DNA from: Lepraria neglecta
Taxonomy: Eukaryota; Ascomycota; Lecanoromycetes; Lecanorales; Stereocaulaceae
Direction: 5' to 3'
DNA length: 64,000 nucleotides
Assembly (NCBI GenBank): GCA_033220425.1
Contig: CM065647.1
Location: 1,488,001-1,552,000, forward strand
This document shows, piece after piece, positions 24,626 through 34,970 of this stretch. The position numbers were made by a program, and so were the translations under genes. The notes beneath the pieces were generated by a model, which had not been told where the DNA came from, ran no database searches, and worked only from the letters and a program-made list of their open reading frames with translations. Positions within the stretch are counted from its first letter, which is position 1. Each line of letters starts with the position of its first letter.

Positions 24626-27014
24626 ATGCATGACCTGCTCAAGCTTTGTGCCTGGCTTTCTTTTACGTTGTTGAGTGCTGCTTCAAGGCGGAAGCCCGGA
24701 CCAACACCCGACATATCAAAACCTCGCATCGCACGTAGAGACGAAGCTGCTGTTACTGTCTCTGTCGCCCAGCCTAGCCTGTGCACGACCAATGCAGTAA
24801 AATATTCGACCAAGACTGCTATACCCACAGGTCAAGTTCAGAGTTTTCCGGACGAAAAAGCCGGCTGGGGTACCACATGTTCAATCTGGAATTTTACTAT
24901 AGACGATGGAGTTGATTTTTCTCTCAATTTAAGGCCAGCTGCCAAGGTTCTTCCTGCACCGGCATAACGGGTAATAAAGAACAGAGCAGCAACGTCTTCA
25001 AACACTCTGAGGGAGTTTGGTAGGTAGCAGCAATCTCCTACCGTTTGTGAAACTTCGCTGACAAGACCAAGGACACTCAACGTAACCTCCAATATGGGTA
25101 CGTAATTTGCTGCTCATTCAACTCTACGCCTTAAGTTGACGCGACATAGATCCCGCCGTCAACATGTTTGGTGTTACGGCTGGCGGTAATCCTGTCAATG
25201 GTGATTTCGAGCCCTCGATCACCTCCAAGCCACCTTGCGCTTTGCCGGTTGCCGAAAGCTGTACAGAGAGCAAGTTCGAACTCTCGGACCAGCAATGGCA
25301 GGCATATTCTGTCGACCTCTGGCTTCGCGACTACTGCAGCAAAAATAACCTTCAAAGCTTCTAGGAGCTTTTCGCCAAATTAACCAACGAATTTCTTAAC
25401 CCTACCCAAAGGGAAATCTGTATGACATTCTCTCGGTTTTTTATTTCTCATATGTGTTGTCAGCGCAGACTAATTTCTTACCAGTGGTATGCACCCCGGA
25501 TTCCTCCGTCTATGCCTGTGAACCGCCTTCCGGATCAGATCTTGAACAGGATTGTACATCGACGGATACAACGAAAGGACTGTTGGCTCTTTGGGCTCTC
25601 ACTCGTCTTAGCAACCTAAGTCTAATTTTTCCATGGTCATCTTTCCCAATCCAGCCAGCATCACCAAGCCAGTCCATTCTTGCTCATCTCCAAATATAAT
25701 GATCGTGTTACTCATCGGCTGACTGAGACATGGTCAGTTACTCCATTTGTTGTGGGAAACTTTTGGATCCATTAGGTCAGATGTCAGCGGATGGGTCAAT
25801 ACTATCGTTGACCAATTCCTCATACCAACCATACAGCAGAAACGTGAAGCCATAGTAACTGCTGCCTTCTCGATAGTCGGCGTACTGGTCTTTCTCTTTA
25901 TTTTTCTAGATGCCGCAACTGCGGGCTCCGGGACTGCGTTTGCTGTCGGAGCCATCGTAGGAATAACTAACGCTGTTGGCGCAGCTTCCAACTTCGCAAA
26001 CGGATTTCTCAGCTCGAAGCCTGATGACACACACCTTTCATTCACTAGTAAATATGACCAAGGCGTTACCGAATATATTAGTTACATACAAGACTTCACA
26101 GCCGCTTTATGGGCCCCTTCGGATCCTTCACAATTTGGTACCGATGTAGTCACAAATTTTATGAAGGGAGCGCTCTGGATTGGTGTCCCCGATCCCTTCA
26201 ACGTCCCGCACCTAGGGGATCTCGCCAAAACCTTCGACACCCTCCCAGTCACTAACCTCATCGATGCTATCTGGAAAAACAACGCATTCTAGATCGTCTT
26301 CGTGCCCTACGGAACCGTCACTGACTTCATGCAAAAGGCCAGCTCAACCCCGGGAACCACGCAATTCGCCCAAGACGAGTGCAACCAGCACTGGGTCAGC
26401 GATCCCAAGCGCCCCAACTACATATCTTGCGATCTGAGTTACGGCGGTCAGGTCGGCATGACCGTCATAACGCAGCCTGCTATTGCGGACGGGGGTACGC
26501 TACCCAGCTCCAAGGCTGCGCTCGGGGAGCCCGACATTAGTTTCAAATTCGCCGTTGACGACCTGCTGCAGTCTTCGCTCACAGCCAACGCACAACATGG
26601 CTTCAACTGGAACTTCACGACCGACCAACTGTACAGTCTGCTCCAAGCAGGCACCGCCAAATTAGCCAACGACTTCACCGACATCCCTCCCAACACGCCA
26701 GATCTGTATAATCTCGATGTCTGCGTCGTCACCGAAATGAGCTACGTCTCTGGCGCGCGGCAGTATTTGCTATCTCATCATAAGGGGCCGGGTTTGATTA
26801 TCCATATTTTCATCTAGATCCGTGTGTTTGTTCCACGTTCTCGTCGCAAGGGCAGAAGTTTACAGACTACGCGCAGCCCAATGTTACGGGTGCAGTTACG
26901 ACTGATTATATGAATGTGACGTGTGAGAGTTCGGGGAACGGAAGCGAATGGGGGGATTGGCCGATGCTGTTGAGGATGGACGTTATGCAGGAAAGGAGAG
27001 TGTGGTGGGGTTGA
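24626..27014 (+). pseudogene. Decayed gene for a large secreted/membrane protein, family unknown
   Basis: A signal-peptide-like start (MHDLLKLCAWLSFTLLSAAS) is followed by coding-like blocks in several frames: a Cys-containing ectodomain (24770-25600), a transmembrane segment (FSIVGVLVFLFIFLDAA, about 25875-25925) with a Gly/Ala-rich stretch after it, and a large Cys-containing C-terminal part (25960-27014) ending RRVWWG. Codon use and hydrophobic patterning show that the segments once formed one protein of roughly 700-750 residues. The gene is now broken by several interruptions and looks moderately young, because the blocks are still clear. I recognise no named family. It lies next to another decayed gene. 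Confidence 0.6.
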
Positions 27015-27648
27015 GGAAGATAGATGGCGAAGATGCGGCGAGTCTCACTGATGTTGAGGAGCTGGTCTTGCTCTCTCGATTCTCAGCATTCTCATTCCAG
27101 ACTGCCGAGGGCAGTGTTCGTTATTCTTACATGTCGTTACCACCATTTGGTTTTGAAGAGTGGAGGGTGAGGGAGGAAAGAGGAGTCATGAGACACGGCC
27201 CAAAATTGTATACCTCTAGCAATCTCTTCTTCGATTCTATAAGTACATAGTTCTCACTTAAGAGCTTCATTTCATGGAATGTACACCAGTGCTGTTCTCT
27301 TTTCGTGCTAAAATTTATGAATCCCTACAATATTTTACGCTTGCAAAACATTGTAGGGCTGCAAGGTGGCGCCGCTGATATATTTTCCTCTAAAAATACC
27401 AAATATCTTCAGACGTGGAATATTTTTAGACAATTACAAGGTATGTGGGCGCTGCCCTAGTGTTTTTCAAGTCAAGCCTTTGGTTCTTTGACTCCCCGTT
27501 CACTGGCATGGCGAATGCAAAGTATATCTACTTACGCCTTCTGAGGCTTTCGAAGACGGCATGTTTCTGATGTAACAGGTTCTACTGAGATTACGATAGC
27601 TGAGCTTTCTTTGATCAAGGTTCTATGTATATTCAAGACTGACGAAGC
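27015..27648. other. Intergenic between convergent fossils
   Basis: Sequence between the two decayed genes. AT-rich near 27300-27450, with a short inverted pair (CTACAATATTTTACGCTTGCAAAACATTGTAG, about 27325-27356). No gene is supported. Confidence 0.4.
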
Positions 27649-29750
27649 TCATCCAGGATAGACGTTGATCGCCTTCGCACCATTTGCACGTGAGGCACGT
27701 ACGTAAAGCCTGATTCTCTTTCCAACATCGACCAGACGATACAACTCATCGTTCCGAGGACGCATCGAACCACCTATCATCCACGTCTTGAGTGTTGCGC
27801 TAGATTTCTGACTGCCAATCCAGCCCTTCTTTTCATCTAGGATCGCCATGTGCTTCGCTTCCAAGGCCAAGATAGATGGAAGCTCTCCTGCTATTGCAGC
27901 GCCAAGTCTCAGCATTGCAAAACTGTCTAGAGATTCTGTCCACGTATGTCGACTGGAAGCGTAGATGGCCAGGAACAGCAGGCATATGAGCTGCAATGCA
28001 GTACAAAAACTGATCAGAACCATCGCACTTCTAGGCATATTAAGTTTCAGTATGTCTGTTCCCGCGCTGGCGTATATTCCATGGCAGCCGTCGTGCCAAT
28101 CGGGCCGGGTGAACGTCCTGGAAGCAGAAGTCGTAGTTGCTCTAGGCACCCTATGAAGGTTTGAAGGGATTAAGATCAATCCCAGCCAGTCAAGGAGATA
28201 TTGTGCTAGCAAGCCATTTCTGTAAGGCTCGCATGAAATTTCAGGTTCCGTGGAACTTGGTACAGTCCTGTTGGGGTTCAAATTCAAGGGAAAGAGTCCC
28301 ATGAATGGGCCGACGAAGCTGCCTACAGGTTTGAGCGCTGGGACTTCTAGAGTCATTTGCTGATGCTATGTTGTCGAAGAACGTGCCGCTACCGAAAATG
28401 GCCAGTGCAGAGATCATCATTGGCCCTTGGCCTGATGTCGCGAGCTTTCTTATGGGCTCCTAGAACTAGTTTATCGGGATCGTTCCGGGCCCTGTCTGCG
28501 CTGGAATTCTGCGTGAAGACTCCGTCCTGATAGATACTTTCGTTAGGCCATTTAGAAAGCACTTCGCCAGCAGTGTGGTTATTCCAGTAGTTTGGTAGTT
28601 CAAAGTACCCAATCTTAGTGTTTAATCCACAATGATAAGTGATATTAGCGCTCGATTGGGACAATCCAGGTACAGATCCTCTGAGAGATCCTGCCGATCT
28701 CGACTACTAGGTGAATATTGTGAGAAGGATGCTTTGGGATAGTCAGGAGCACACATCCTGAAGCCGAAGGGTTTCGTCACAAAATACTGTATGTTTGAGA
28801 TATTATCACCGTTAGAGAAACTCGCTGCGAGCGGGTTTGATCAAGGACATGTAGTCGGAAACGATGACCTCGGGATCACGTCGCATCGAAGTGAGGAATT
28901 GGTGCGCATGGCGAGTTGGGGCAGGATCCCAGTATCAGTGCGGGCTGGAAGCAAGGAAATGAACCAGTCGCTGCTGGCCATACTAAGCAATGGACCCAAT
29001 TGCGTCTGCACGTCACCTCTAGGAATCCAGATATTTGTCGCAATCTAATCGAAGGACGAAGTCAGGGTGGCTTCGGTGATGTATTCTATCATTTCTGAGT
29101 TGAGTTCTTCACTGGGTCCTGGTAATTGATCCAAAGAGCTCCGGGGTGCTAGCACCGCTTCCCACCCAATTTATCTTACAAACGATGGACTCAAATCCTC
29201 CCGATTCATGGTCTCAAAATGTATTGTATCTATCAAAGCTCCTTGCAGCGTTGGTGTTGCGATACCTAGAGAGTGTGCACTCAGCTTAAGTAGATGGCTT
29301 TTGGAGGACAATCTCACCAAGACCGCAAAGCAAGGCTGACAAGATTAGTAGGCGACTTCGAATACGGCGACCCATTTTAGGCCTCAGCACGCTGGCCAAT
29401 GTATGAAAGTCAGACCATCCTTTGTCTGCTAAAGCAACCATCTGCCGCATTGTCAACTCCTTGTCATTTGCACTTGGGGGCGTTTGACAGTAGGCTACTG
29501 CAGCTTTTGCACATACAGTCGAAGTGACGGGAATAGTGATGAGCGAAACAATAGAACTAGTAACTCTGGCTATCCTCGTCCACCAATCGTTGTCTTCGTA
29601 TTGTTTCTTTGTGAAGGTTCCTTGGTCGCGATAGGTCGCAAGTCGTTTTGGTCTATAGCATAGTATACATGTCACGATCCACGAAAAGCTGGTGACAATG
29701 GTGTAGAGTAGGACGAGCCAGATTTTCAGTCTATGATACCTAAGATTCAT
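27649..29750 (-). pseudogene. Decayed multi-pass membrane protein gene
   Basis: The start at 29750 (MNLRYHRLKIWLVLLYTIVT) opens a protein with an N-terminal membrane helix, a second near RVTSSIVSLITIPVTSTVC, and a loop (RQMVALADKGWSDFHTLASVL). A canonical intron (GTGAGA...CTCTCTAG, about 29267-29317) joins to GIATPTLQGALIDTIHFETMN. Downstream blocks stay coherent (IWIPRGDVQTQLGPLLSMASSDW; FVTKPFGFRMCAPDYPKASF; a last helix SAMVLISFCTALQLICLLFLAIYA), but in-frame stops interrupt them, for example TAG in SSFD-stop-IATN and TGA in TTCP-stop-SNPL, with at least one frame change toward the 3' end. The family is a fungal multi-pass protein type I cannot name. Decay looks recent. The C-terminal exon ends AKAINVYPG at 27649. 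Confidence 0.6.
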
Positions 29751-30087
29751 GGCCGGGGTCCGATCCGATATTTTTTCGCCCGCCCTGATTCCTTTTGAGG
29801 TCGTTTGTTTCCTGAATTTAAGCCAATTATGGCTATGGGATGCAACCCGCTTTGTGTGTCGACGTTCATTATGACTGAGTGTATCTCGTACAGAGTTAGG
29901 GCTGGGAGTCTTGAGGTAACAGGGTTTGCCGGGATGTGTCCGCGGCCATTGATCTTAGCAATAGAAGCGGGCTCATGCTTTACGCATCGTCTCGTCAATG
30001 CTGCCAGAAATACCGTTTGCGGCACAAACTATTGGCGCGGCAATATGCGACTGAAACCACCAGGAACAAGTCAGGAACGACACGCCG

Positions 30088-30247
30088 GGTCCCAGCGGGG
30101 TCTCAGCTCGGCGTACTCACAAAAAAGTTCCGCGTAGTTACAAAGCTCGGCGCACTTACAAAGTAAGGGTCTCAGCGGGGTCTCAGCTCGGCGTACTTAC
30201 AAAAAGGTTCCGCGTAGTTACAAAGCTTGGCGCACTTACTTTGTAAG
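30088..30247. repeat. Two tandem 80-bp units (element left arm)
   Basis: Unit 1 is 30088-30167 and unit 2 is 30168-30247. Four isolated differences are all transitions (C/T or A/G). The only other difference is the 3-bp centre of the CTTAC-NNN-GTAAG palindrome, AAA in unit 1 and TTT in unit 2, as if the short centre had inverted. Confidence 0.85.
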
Positions 30248-30260
30248 TGCGCCGAGCTTT
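30222..30260. repeat. Perfect-stem hairpin, 18-bp arms, 3-bp loop
   Basis: AAAGCTTGGCGCACTTAC, then TTT, then GTAAGTGCGCCGAGCTTT: 17 of 18 bases pair. It lies at the inner edge of the second 80-bp unit. The arm sequence recurs near 31161-31182 at the right end of the element. Confidence 0.85.
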
Positions 30261-30409
30261 TTGCATATACAGCTAGTTAACGCGTTTTCGTAGAATGTCA
30301 ACAAACATCGTCTTTCCTCTGCAACATATGCAGAATATATCCTAAGCATATCCTATACATCTACAACACGTCTCTAAACACTCCCAACATCTCTGCATAT
30401 ACCGAACAT

Positions 30410-30951
30410 ATGGCAGACCAAACACTCACTGCCCTCTACTGTTTCCCCGAAGTAGTAAACGCTGTAAATCCATCCGCGTTTGGTTACCACCATGGTTAGT
30501 AATACTTAATATACAGCGCGCATATGCTGAGTATGAGCTCCAGGCCCAATCCCCAACAATAACGTTGGCTAGGTGCCACCAGGTAAGCTGCACTACGCTT
30601 GTGCTGAGCATGCGCTGACCATATACATAGTCCAGGCAGCCGCCAGCCCCACGTCTGATGCCAGCATCGCTGCCGGAAACGGCGCCCTTCGTAAGTCAAG
30701 TCCTGCTAAAGTCCAGCATATACTGAGCATGACCAGCCATTCCACCAATTCTCTGTCAACACAATGCCAGTAGATATTCCGTGTCCCGCGTCTGTTGAAC
30801 ATATACTAAGCATGTGCAGATCCGCCCAATGCTGCTGTAGATATGTCTTCGGTCAACGGCCGAGTGTAGCTCTCCTGTCCCCTGCATATACTGCGCATAT
30901 GCTGATTTTTGAGCTGTATGATCAGCATGGAATATGATGTGCGGGGCAATA
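30410..30951 (+). CDS. Candidate small spliced gene inside the inverted-repeat element
   Basis: The ATG at 30410 follows the CATATG-rich leader and opens MADQTLTALYCFPEVVNAV. GT...AG segments of 39-67 bp can be removed at about 30495-30543, 30564-30630, 30691-30736 and 30781-30819. This leaves one open frame of roughly 100 residues, proline-rich in the middle and ending YDQHGI at about 30951. Several of the putative introns end in a shared CATATACTGAGCATG..CAG-type motif. No family is recognised, and the second intron needs a weak donor. It could be a captured host gene, an element-encoded accessory protein, or chance. RNA evidence is essential. Confidence 0.25.
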
Positions 30952-31226
30952 CACATGCAGCAACCCAGTGTGAGTACAGCCTAGGTTCAGCATATGCGAG
31001 GTTGAGGGTTATAGCTATATTTAATAGAAGGGTATATATAGAGTAGTAACTAAGTATATACGTAGCTTAGGTAGAGTACTCCTGCTATAGTATAGAATTA
31101 AGAAATTTGGCTTATGCGAAACATCGGGGGTGCCGCGCTAAAAGTTCAAAACTTGATTTTGTAAGTATACCGAGCTTTTTGCCAAGACATTACCCGTAAC
31201 TACGCGGAACTTTTTTGTAAGTACGC

Positions 31227-31760
31227 GTTTGGGATAACCTCAAAACATCCTGGTAGCCTCTTCGATATAGGACAATCTGAATTTTGTATTTAAATCGTGA
31301 ATCAACGGCAGCTGAATATTTCAAGTCAAAATATGGCGTTATTAAAAAAATGGTACTTTTGTCATTCGTATTGAATCGCAAATTAATGTTTTTGCGACGA
31401 AAGTTGAATATTTAGGGAGTTTCTTAGGGGGCCGCTCCTGGGAGTGGCAAGCCCGGAGGGAGCTTTGTAGGGCGCCATATTTCTGATGTTCGATGCCAAG
31501 ACCGCTGACACTTATTCAAAGCATGATAATCGCTCTGAAGCTTGAAGTGCGCTGGGACTATTTCTGCCACTGTGATCTCCTGATCCCAGATCGGATCGTG
31601 CTGTTGAGATCTCAGCGGATCTTTAGCAGCAGACACTTTCGTTTGAGAGTGCCAAGACTTTAGGAATTACCTTACCTACCCGCGACGCTCAATTTTCGAA
31701 TAAGGTAGTAGCACCATAATTGGTAGACCTACCTCTGATCATACACATTACACCGCAACA
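31227..31760. other. Intergenic, COA1 promoter
   Basis: AT-rich flank of the element grading into the COA1 upstream region. No gene is seen. Confidence 0.5.
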
Positions 31761-32434
31761 ATGAAGCCGCACCTCCCCACACCACTTCTGTCCCTCCAAC
31801 GAGCTCCAGCTTCCCTCCGCCAAACCCTCCCCCTCTCCCGCCATATCCTCCACCCCACCACCACCACAACACGCACCCTCATCGCCCCCCCCACCCCCTC
31901 CACCGGCCCCCTAATGACCCGCCGCTCCGACCGCGCCCTCCCCACCCTCACCCCCCCCTGGCGCATCTGGGCCAAAACCCTCCCCATCTTCCTCACCCTA
32001 ATAACAATCTCCGCGCTCGGAATCTTCAACTACCAAAAATCCTCATCCTCAATTGTAGCGGCTACTCTTTATGCGTTACGCACGAGCGAGGTGGGAAAAC
32101 GGGAATTGGGAGAGGAGATATACTTTAGGGATATGTGGCCTTGGATTTGGGGGGAGATGAATCAGTTGCATGGTAGGGTGGATATTGGGTTTGGGGTTAA
32201 GGGGACGAGGGGGAGGGGGTGGATGAGGTTTAGGAGTGTGAGGGTTGGGAGGATGGGTAAGGTGAGTTTTTCTACATGTGTGATGGATTGGGGATGGAGG
32301 GCTGACTTTGGGGATAGTTTGAGACTAAGGAGTGGAGTTTGGAGACTGAGGATGGGAGGAAGATACAGCTTATGGATGAGGGGAGGGAGGATCCGTTTTT
32401 GAATACGGCGTTGGAAGCGGAGGGGTCGGGTTAG
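31761..32434 (+). CDS. COA1: Cytochrome c oxidase assembly protein Coa1
   Basis: Exon 1, 31761-32261, plus exon 2, 32318-32434 (56-bp intron, GTGAGT...GGATAG, phase 0), gives 205 residues. The Arg/Ser/Pro-rich N-terminus (residues 1-55, no acidic residue until RRSD) is a mitochondrial presequence. One transmembrane helix follows (TLPIFLTLITISALGIFNYQ, ~75-95), then the Coa1 domain: SSSIVAATLYALRTSEVGKRELGEEIYF, WPWIWGEMNQLHGRVDIGFGVKG, RMGKFETKEWSLETEDGRKIQL. Coa1 is an inner-membrane factor that works with Shy1 and Mss51 in Cox1 maturation and complex IV assembly. Length and order match the fungal family. The first 300 coding bases are strongly C-rich and the rest strongly G-rich. Confidence 0.9.
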
Positions 32435-32895
32435 GTCATGCATTTTGTAGGAGAGAGTGGTGAAGAAAGCTATATTTGCTAGAGGCAGATCGAAATTAAG
32501 CAATAAACACCCTCTGGTCAATCTTCAAAAATCCATGCATGCGAAGTCTCCGTTCTCCCACTTAGATGTGTCCAGTTTTTGCATACTCTAACAGCATCGA
32601 TAACGGAACAGCAAAAGAAAAAGCCGGCTTACTCGCTCGCTTTTGTCGTGACAGAATGGCTACTGCACAAAGATCGCTGGAAGAGAAAAATGAAAATCAT
32701 GAAAGCTTGTGAACATCTGGGTATCGGTGGCATCGAGGCTCTCCGTCCGCCTTCTGATGGAAGAAGAGCGAAGATAAACTTCGTCTTGAAAAGTCGTTAT
32801 TGCCTGGGAAGGCGCTCAGGCTTCCCTATAAAGTGGTATTCTCAAGGCTGCTCTGCAAACTGAGAACGAATATCCTCGCTAGGGTTGGTTTGAGG
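32435..32895. other. Intergenic between COA1 and the Myb pseudogene 3' end
   Basis: No supported gene; only short frames in both directions. Confidence 0.45.
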
Positions 32896-34970
32896 TCATT
32901 GTCTGTCGGCCCTCGATACCGGACCACGGCCGTCGCTCCGATATTGACTTGCAGAAGATTCCTCATCAGATCTGTGGACCGACTGCGCGCTTGGCCGCCT
33001 TTGAACTTCATGTGCCGCTTTGTCAGGAGTTCTCGCTGCCATATAAATGTCTGCATCGTCAGCAGGGTGGGAGTTTCGCTGCTTAAAGGCTCTGGCGTAA
33101 TCGGAACTTGAATTGGTCGCTCTGTACGGATGCGGATTGGCCGTGCATGTGCGGCTAAGGTCATGTTGTGGACCCGGAGGGGGAGCTCGGCGTATGTTAT
33201 GCTGCTCCAGATGGGTTTCTGGGTATGGATAAGGCACGAACTCATGTATCCGGAATGGGCCAGACGAAAGCTCATTCCCAAATTCTGGGTGTGATGGAGA
33301 CTAGGTGGTGGTGGGATGAATGGACTCTGCGGCGGGTGTCTGACGGTAAGCGGTCCTTCTCTTGGTGGCTGAAAGCGAGGTTCAGGATTACCCTACGCTT
33401 TCTGGGGCTTTCCGCGCTGCATTGGGGAAATTGTTCCATTACAACTTTCCTGCCACGACCCTGCAAAACTACATTGGAACCCCTGGGAGCCCGGCGTGAT
33501 ACTTTGTCAGCTCTCTCATAGATCTTTTTGCTCGCCCTAACCGTAGCCCTCTCAACGCTCTGGTTTCGAAGGGAGCCACGTCGTCGTTGTTGTCGTTCTC
33601 GTTCCCGTTCTCGTTCTCGTAGGTGTTCTTCAGCTTGTCACTGTCTAGCTTCATGCTCCAGCTGCCACCATGCTGGCTTCTTTCCCTTCTTTTGCTCAAA
33701 CTTCTGTCTCCACCGCGATTGGCAACCGTGAGGACTGCGAGCTGGGAGCGCTCCATTCCTTGCCTTGACGCTTGAGGTCGCACAGGATGTTTTCCTCCTC
33801 TTCCGTCCAGTGAGGGTGTGACCCATCTCCAAGCATCCCACGTGATTTTGGTTCTTCTATACATCTGCGGCAATCTTCAGCGGTACGGCCAGGTAGCTTC
33901 TCTGCGATTTCATCCCAGCATTTGTTGTCTTCGCGTCCGGCTACAGCTATCTTGTACTCTGCTGGTGTCCAGAATCGGCCTCCCGGCCCCTGCGCTTCTA
34001 TCGAAGTTGTAGTAGTCGGTACGTCTTCGGCAATCGAAGACTGTTGTGTGATGGAAACAGGAGTGGGTGCTGCAGTAGCATCTGCTGAAGACTCTGTGAT
34101 GTTCGTAATAGCACTGTCAGGATCGAGGTCGGGTGATTCATCCATAGGGTCGTCCTGCTGGTGATTTGGGGGTGGCCTCGACCCATCATCAGTCATGACT
34201 ACGTCCCCGTCCTCTGCGATAGATGCAAACTCCGCACTTTGTTGTTGCCCGGTCACGTCTTGGTTTCTCCTCTCTGCATTGCAAAAACGCCACGATGAAT
34301 TCAAGTGTGTCTGGGCATCGGTAGGTAGTTCCTCTGTCGTAGCTGGACCATCATGTCCATTACTCGACAAGAATTGCATTAACTTTCGATGGCGACGCTG
34401 GTGAATTTCATTACTGGTCTGAGAAGGAAATTCGGGGTTGTTGTGGTTGGAGAGGGAGGCTGTCGCTTGTTTAAAAGGTTGACGTTTTCGGTTCAGCAGC
34501 TCAACAAGTGGATTTGGAGCCTCGCCCTCTTTACCACAATTAATTTGCCCTACAGGGCTAGGACTGTCAGGTGGAAAAATGTGCGAGGTCTGAGCGGAGG
34601 AGTCTTCGCCCACGTTCGTGGCGGAACCACGGTCTGCGTTAGTCCTGCTCAAGGTGCTTGTTGCTACCTATTTGTTAACTTCTAGGCAATAAGAAATAGT
34701 AGCATAGCACATACTGTTCGGTGAAGTTCCTGTCGGGTCCTCGTATGCGTCTCTCAGAGGCGCCGACGAACTTGGTGATCCAGGCAGTTCCGGGCGACTA
34801 GTAGAACCCGCAATGCCGGCGTCTGCTGCTGGAGTAGACGACTGGGGGCACGAGGCAGGTATAGTTGAATTTGGGGCGAGAACATTGTCGCCAGAGTCAC
34901 CTAAAGTTTTGTCCATAGCGCCGTTTTCTTGGGCGGCGAAGTCAGCATAAAGTCCGTAGTGGGATATCAT
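32896..34970 (-). pseudogene. Decaying Myb/SANT DNA-binding protein gene
   Basis: Start at about 34970 (MISHYGLYADFAAQENGAMD), an intron near 34672-34722, then a long Ser/Asp/Gln-rich region. Two SANT/Myb-like repeats follow: GRFWTPAEYKIAVAGREDNKCWDEIAEKLPGRTAEDCRRC (about 33850-33985) and HWTEEEENILCDLKRQGKEW (about 33745-33805). The second repeat changes frame just after KEW; its third helix continues in another frame as LPARSPHGCQSRWRQKFEQKK. That frame has one TGA (ARQ-stop-QAEE) and runs on through an Arg/Glu repeat and ASKKIYERADKVSRRAPRG. Two further frame changes near 33400 and 33290 are needed to reach the coding-like tail ending GRGPVSRADRQ at 32896. So at least three frame changes and one stop. 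It was probably a nuclear transcription regulator. Confidence 0.65.
33581..33620. repeat. CGTTCT-type hexamer repeat
   Basis: An imperfect run of CGTTCTCGTTCC units. On the minus strand it encodes the Arg-Glu repeat of the Myb-like pseudogene. Confidence 0.7.

Larger units (their letters stand above)
30088..31226. mobile_element. Inverted-repeat DNA element (MITE-like), about 1.1 kb
   Basis: The left end carries GCGTACTCACAAAAAAGTTC... at 30111-30141. The right end carries its reverse complement at 31196-31226, matching 30 of 31 bases. A second left copy (30191-30221) also matches 30 of 31. Inside the arms, related CTCGGCGCACTTACAAA / TTGTAAGTATACCGAG blocks are also inverted. The left arm is duplicated in tandem (period 80 bp) and includes a hairpin. 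No transposase-like frame is seen, so the element would be non-autonomous. The interior (30300-31000) holds a short candidate gene with intron-like motifs; 31010-31130 is very AT-rich. No target-site duplication is obvious. The exact outer borders are uncertain by tens of bases. Confidence 0.65.
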
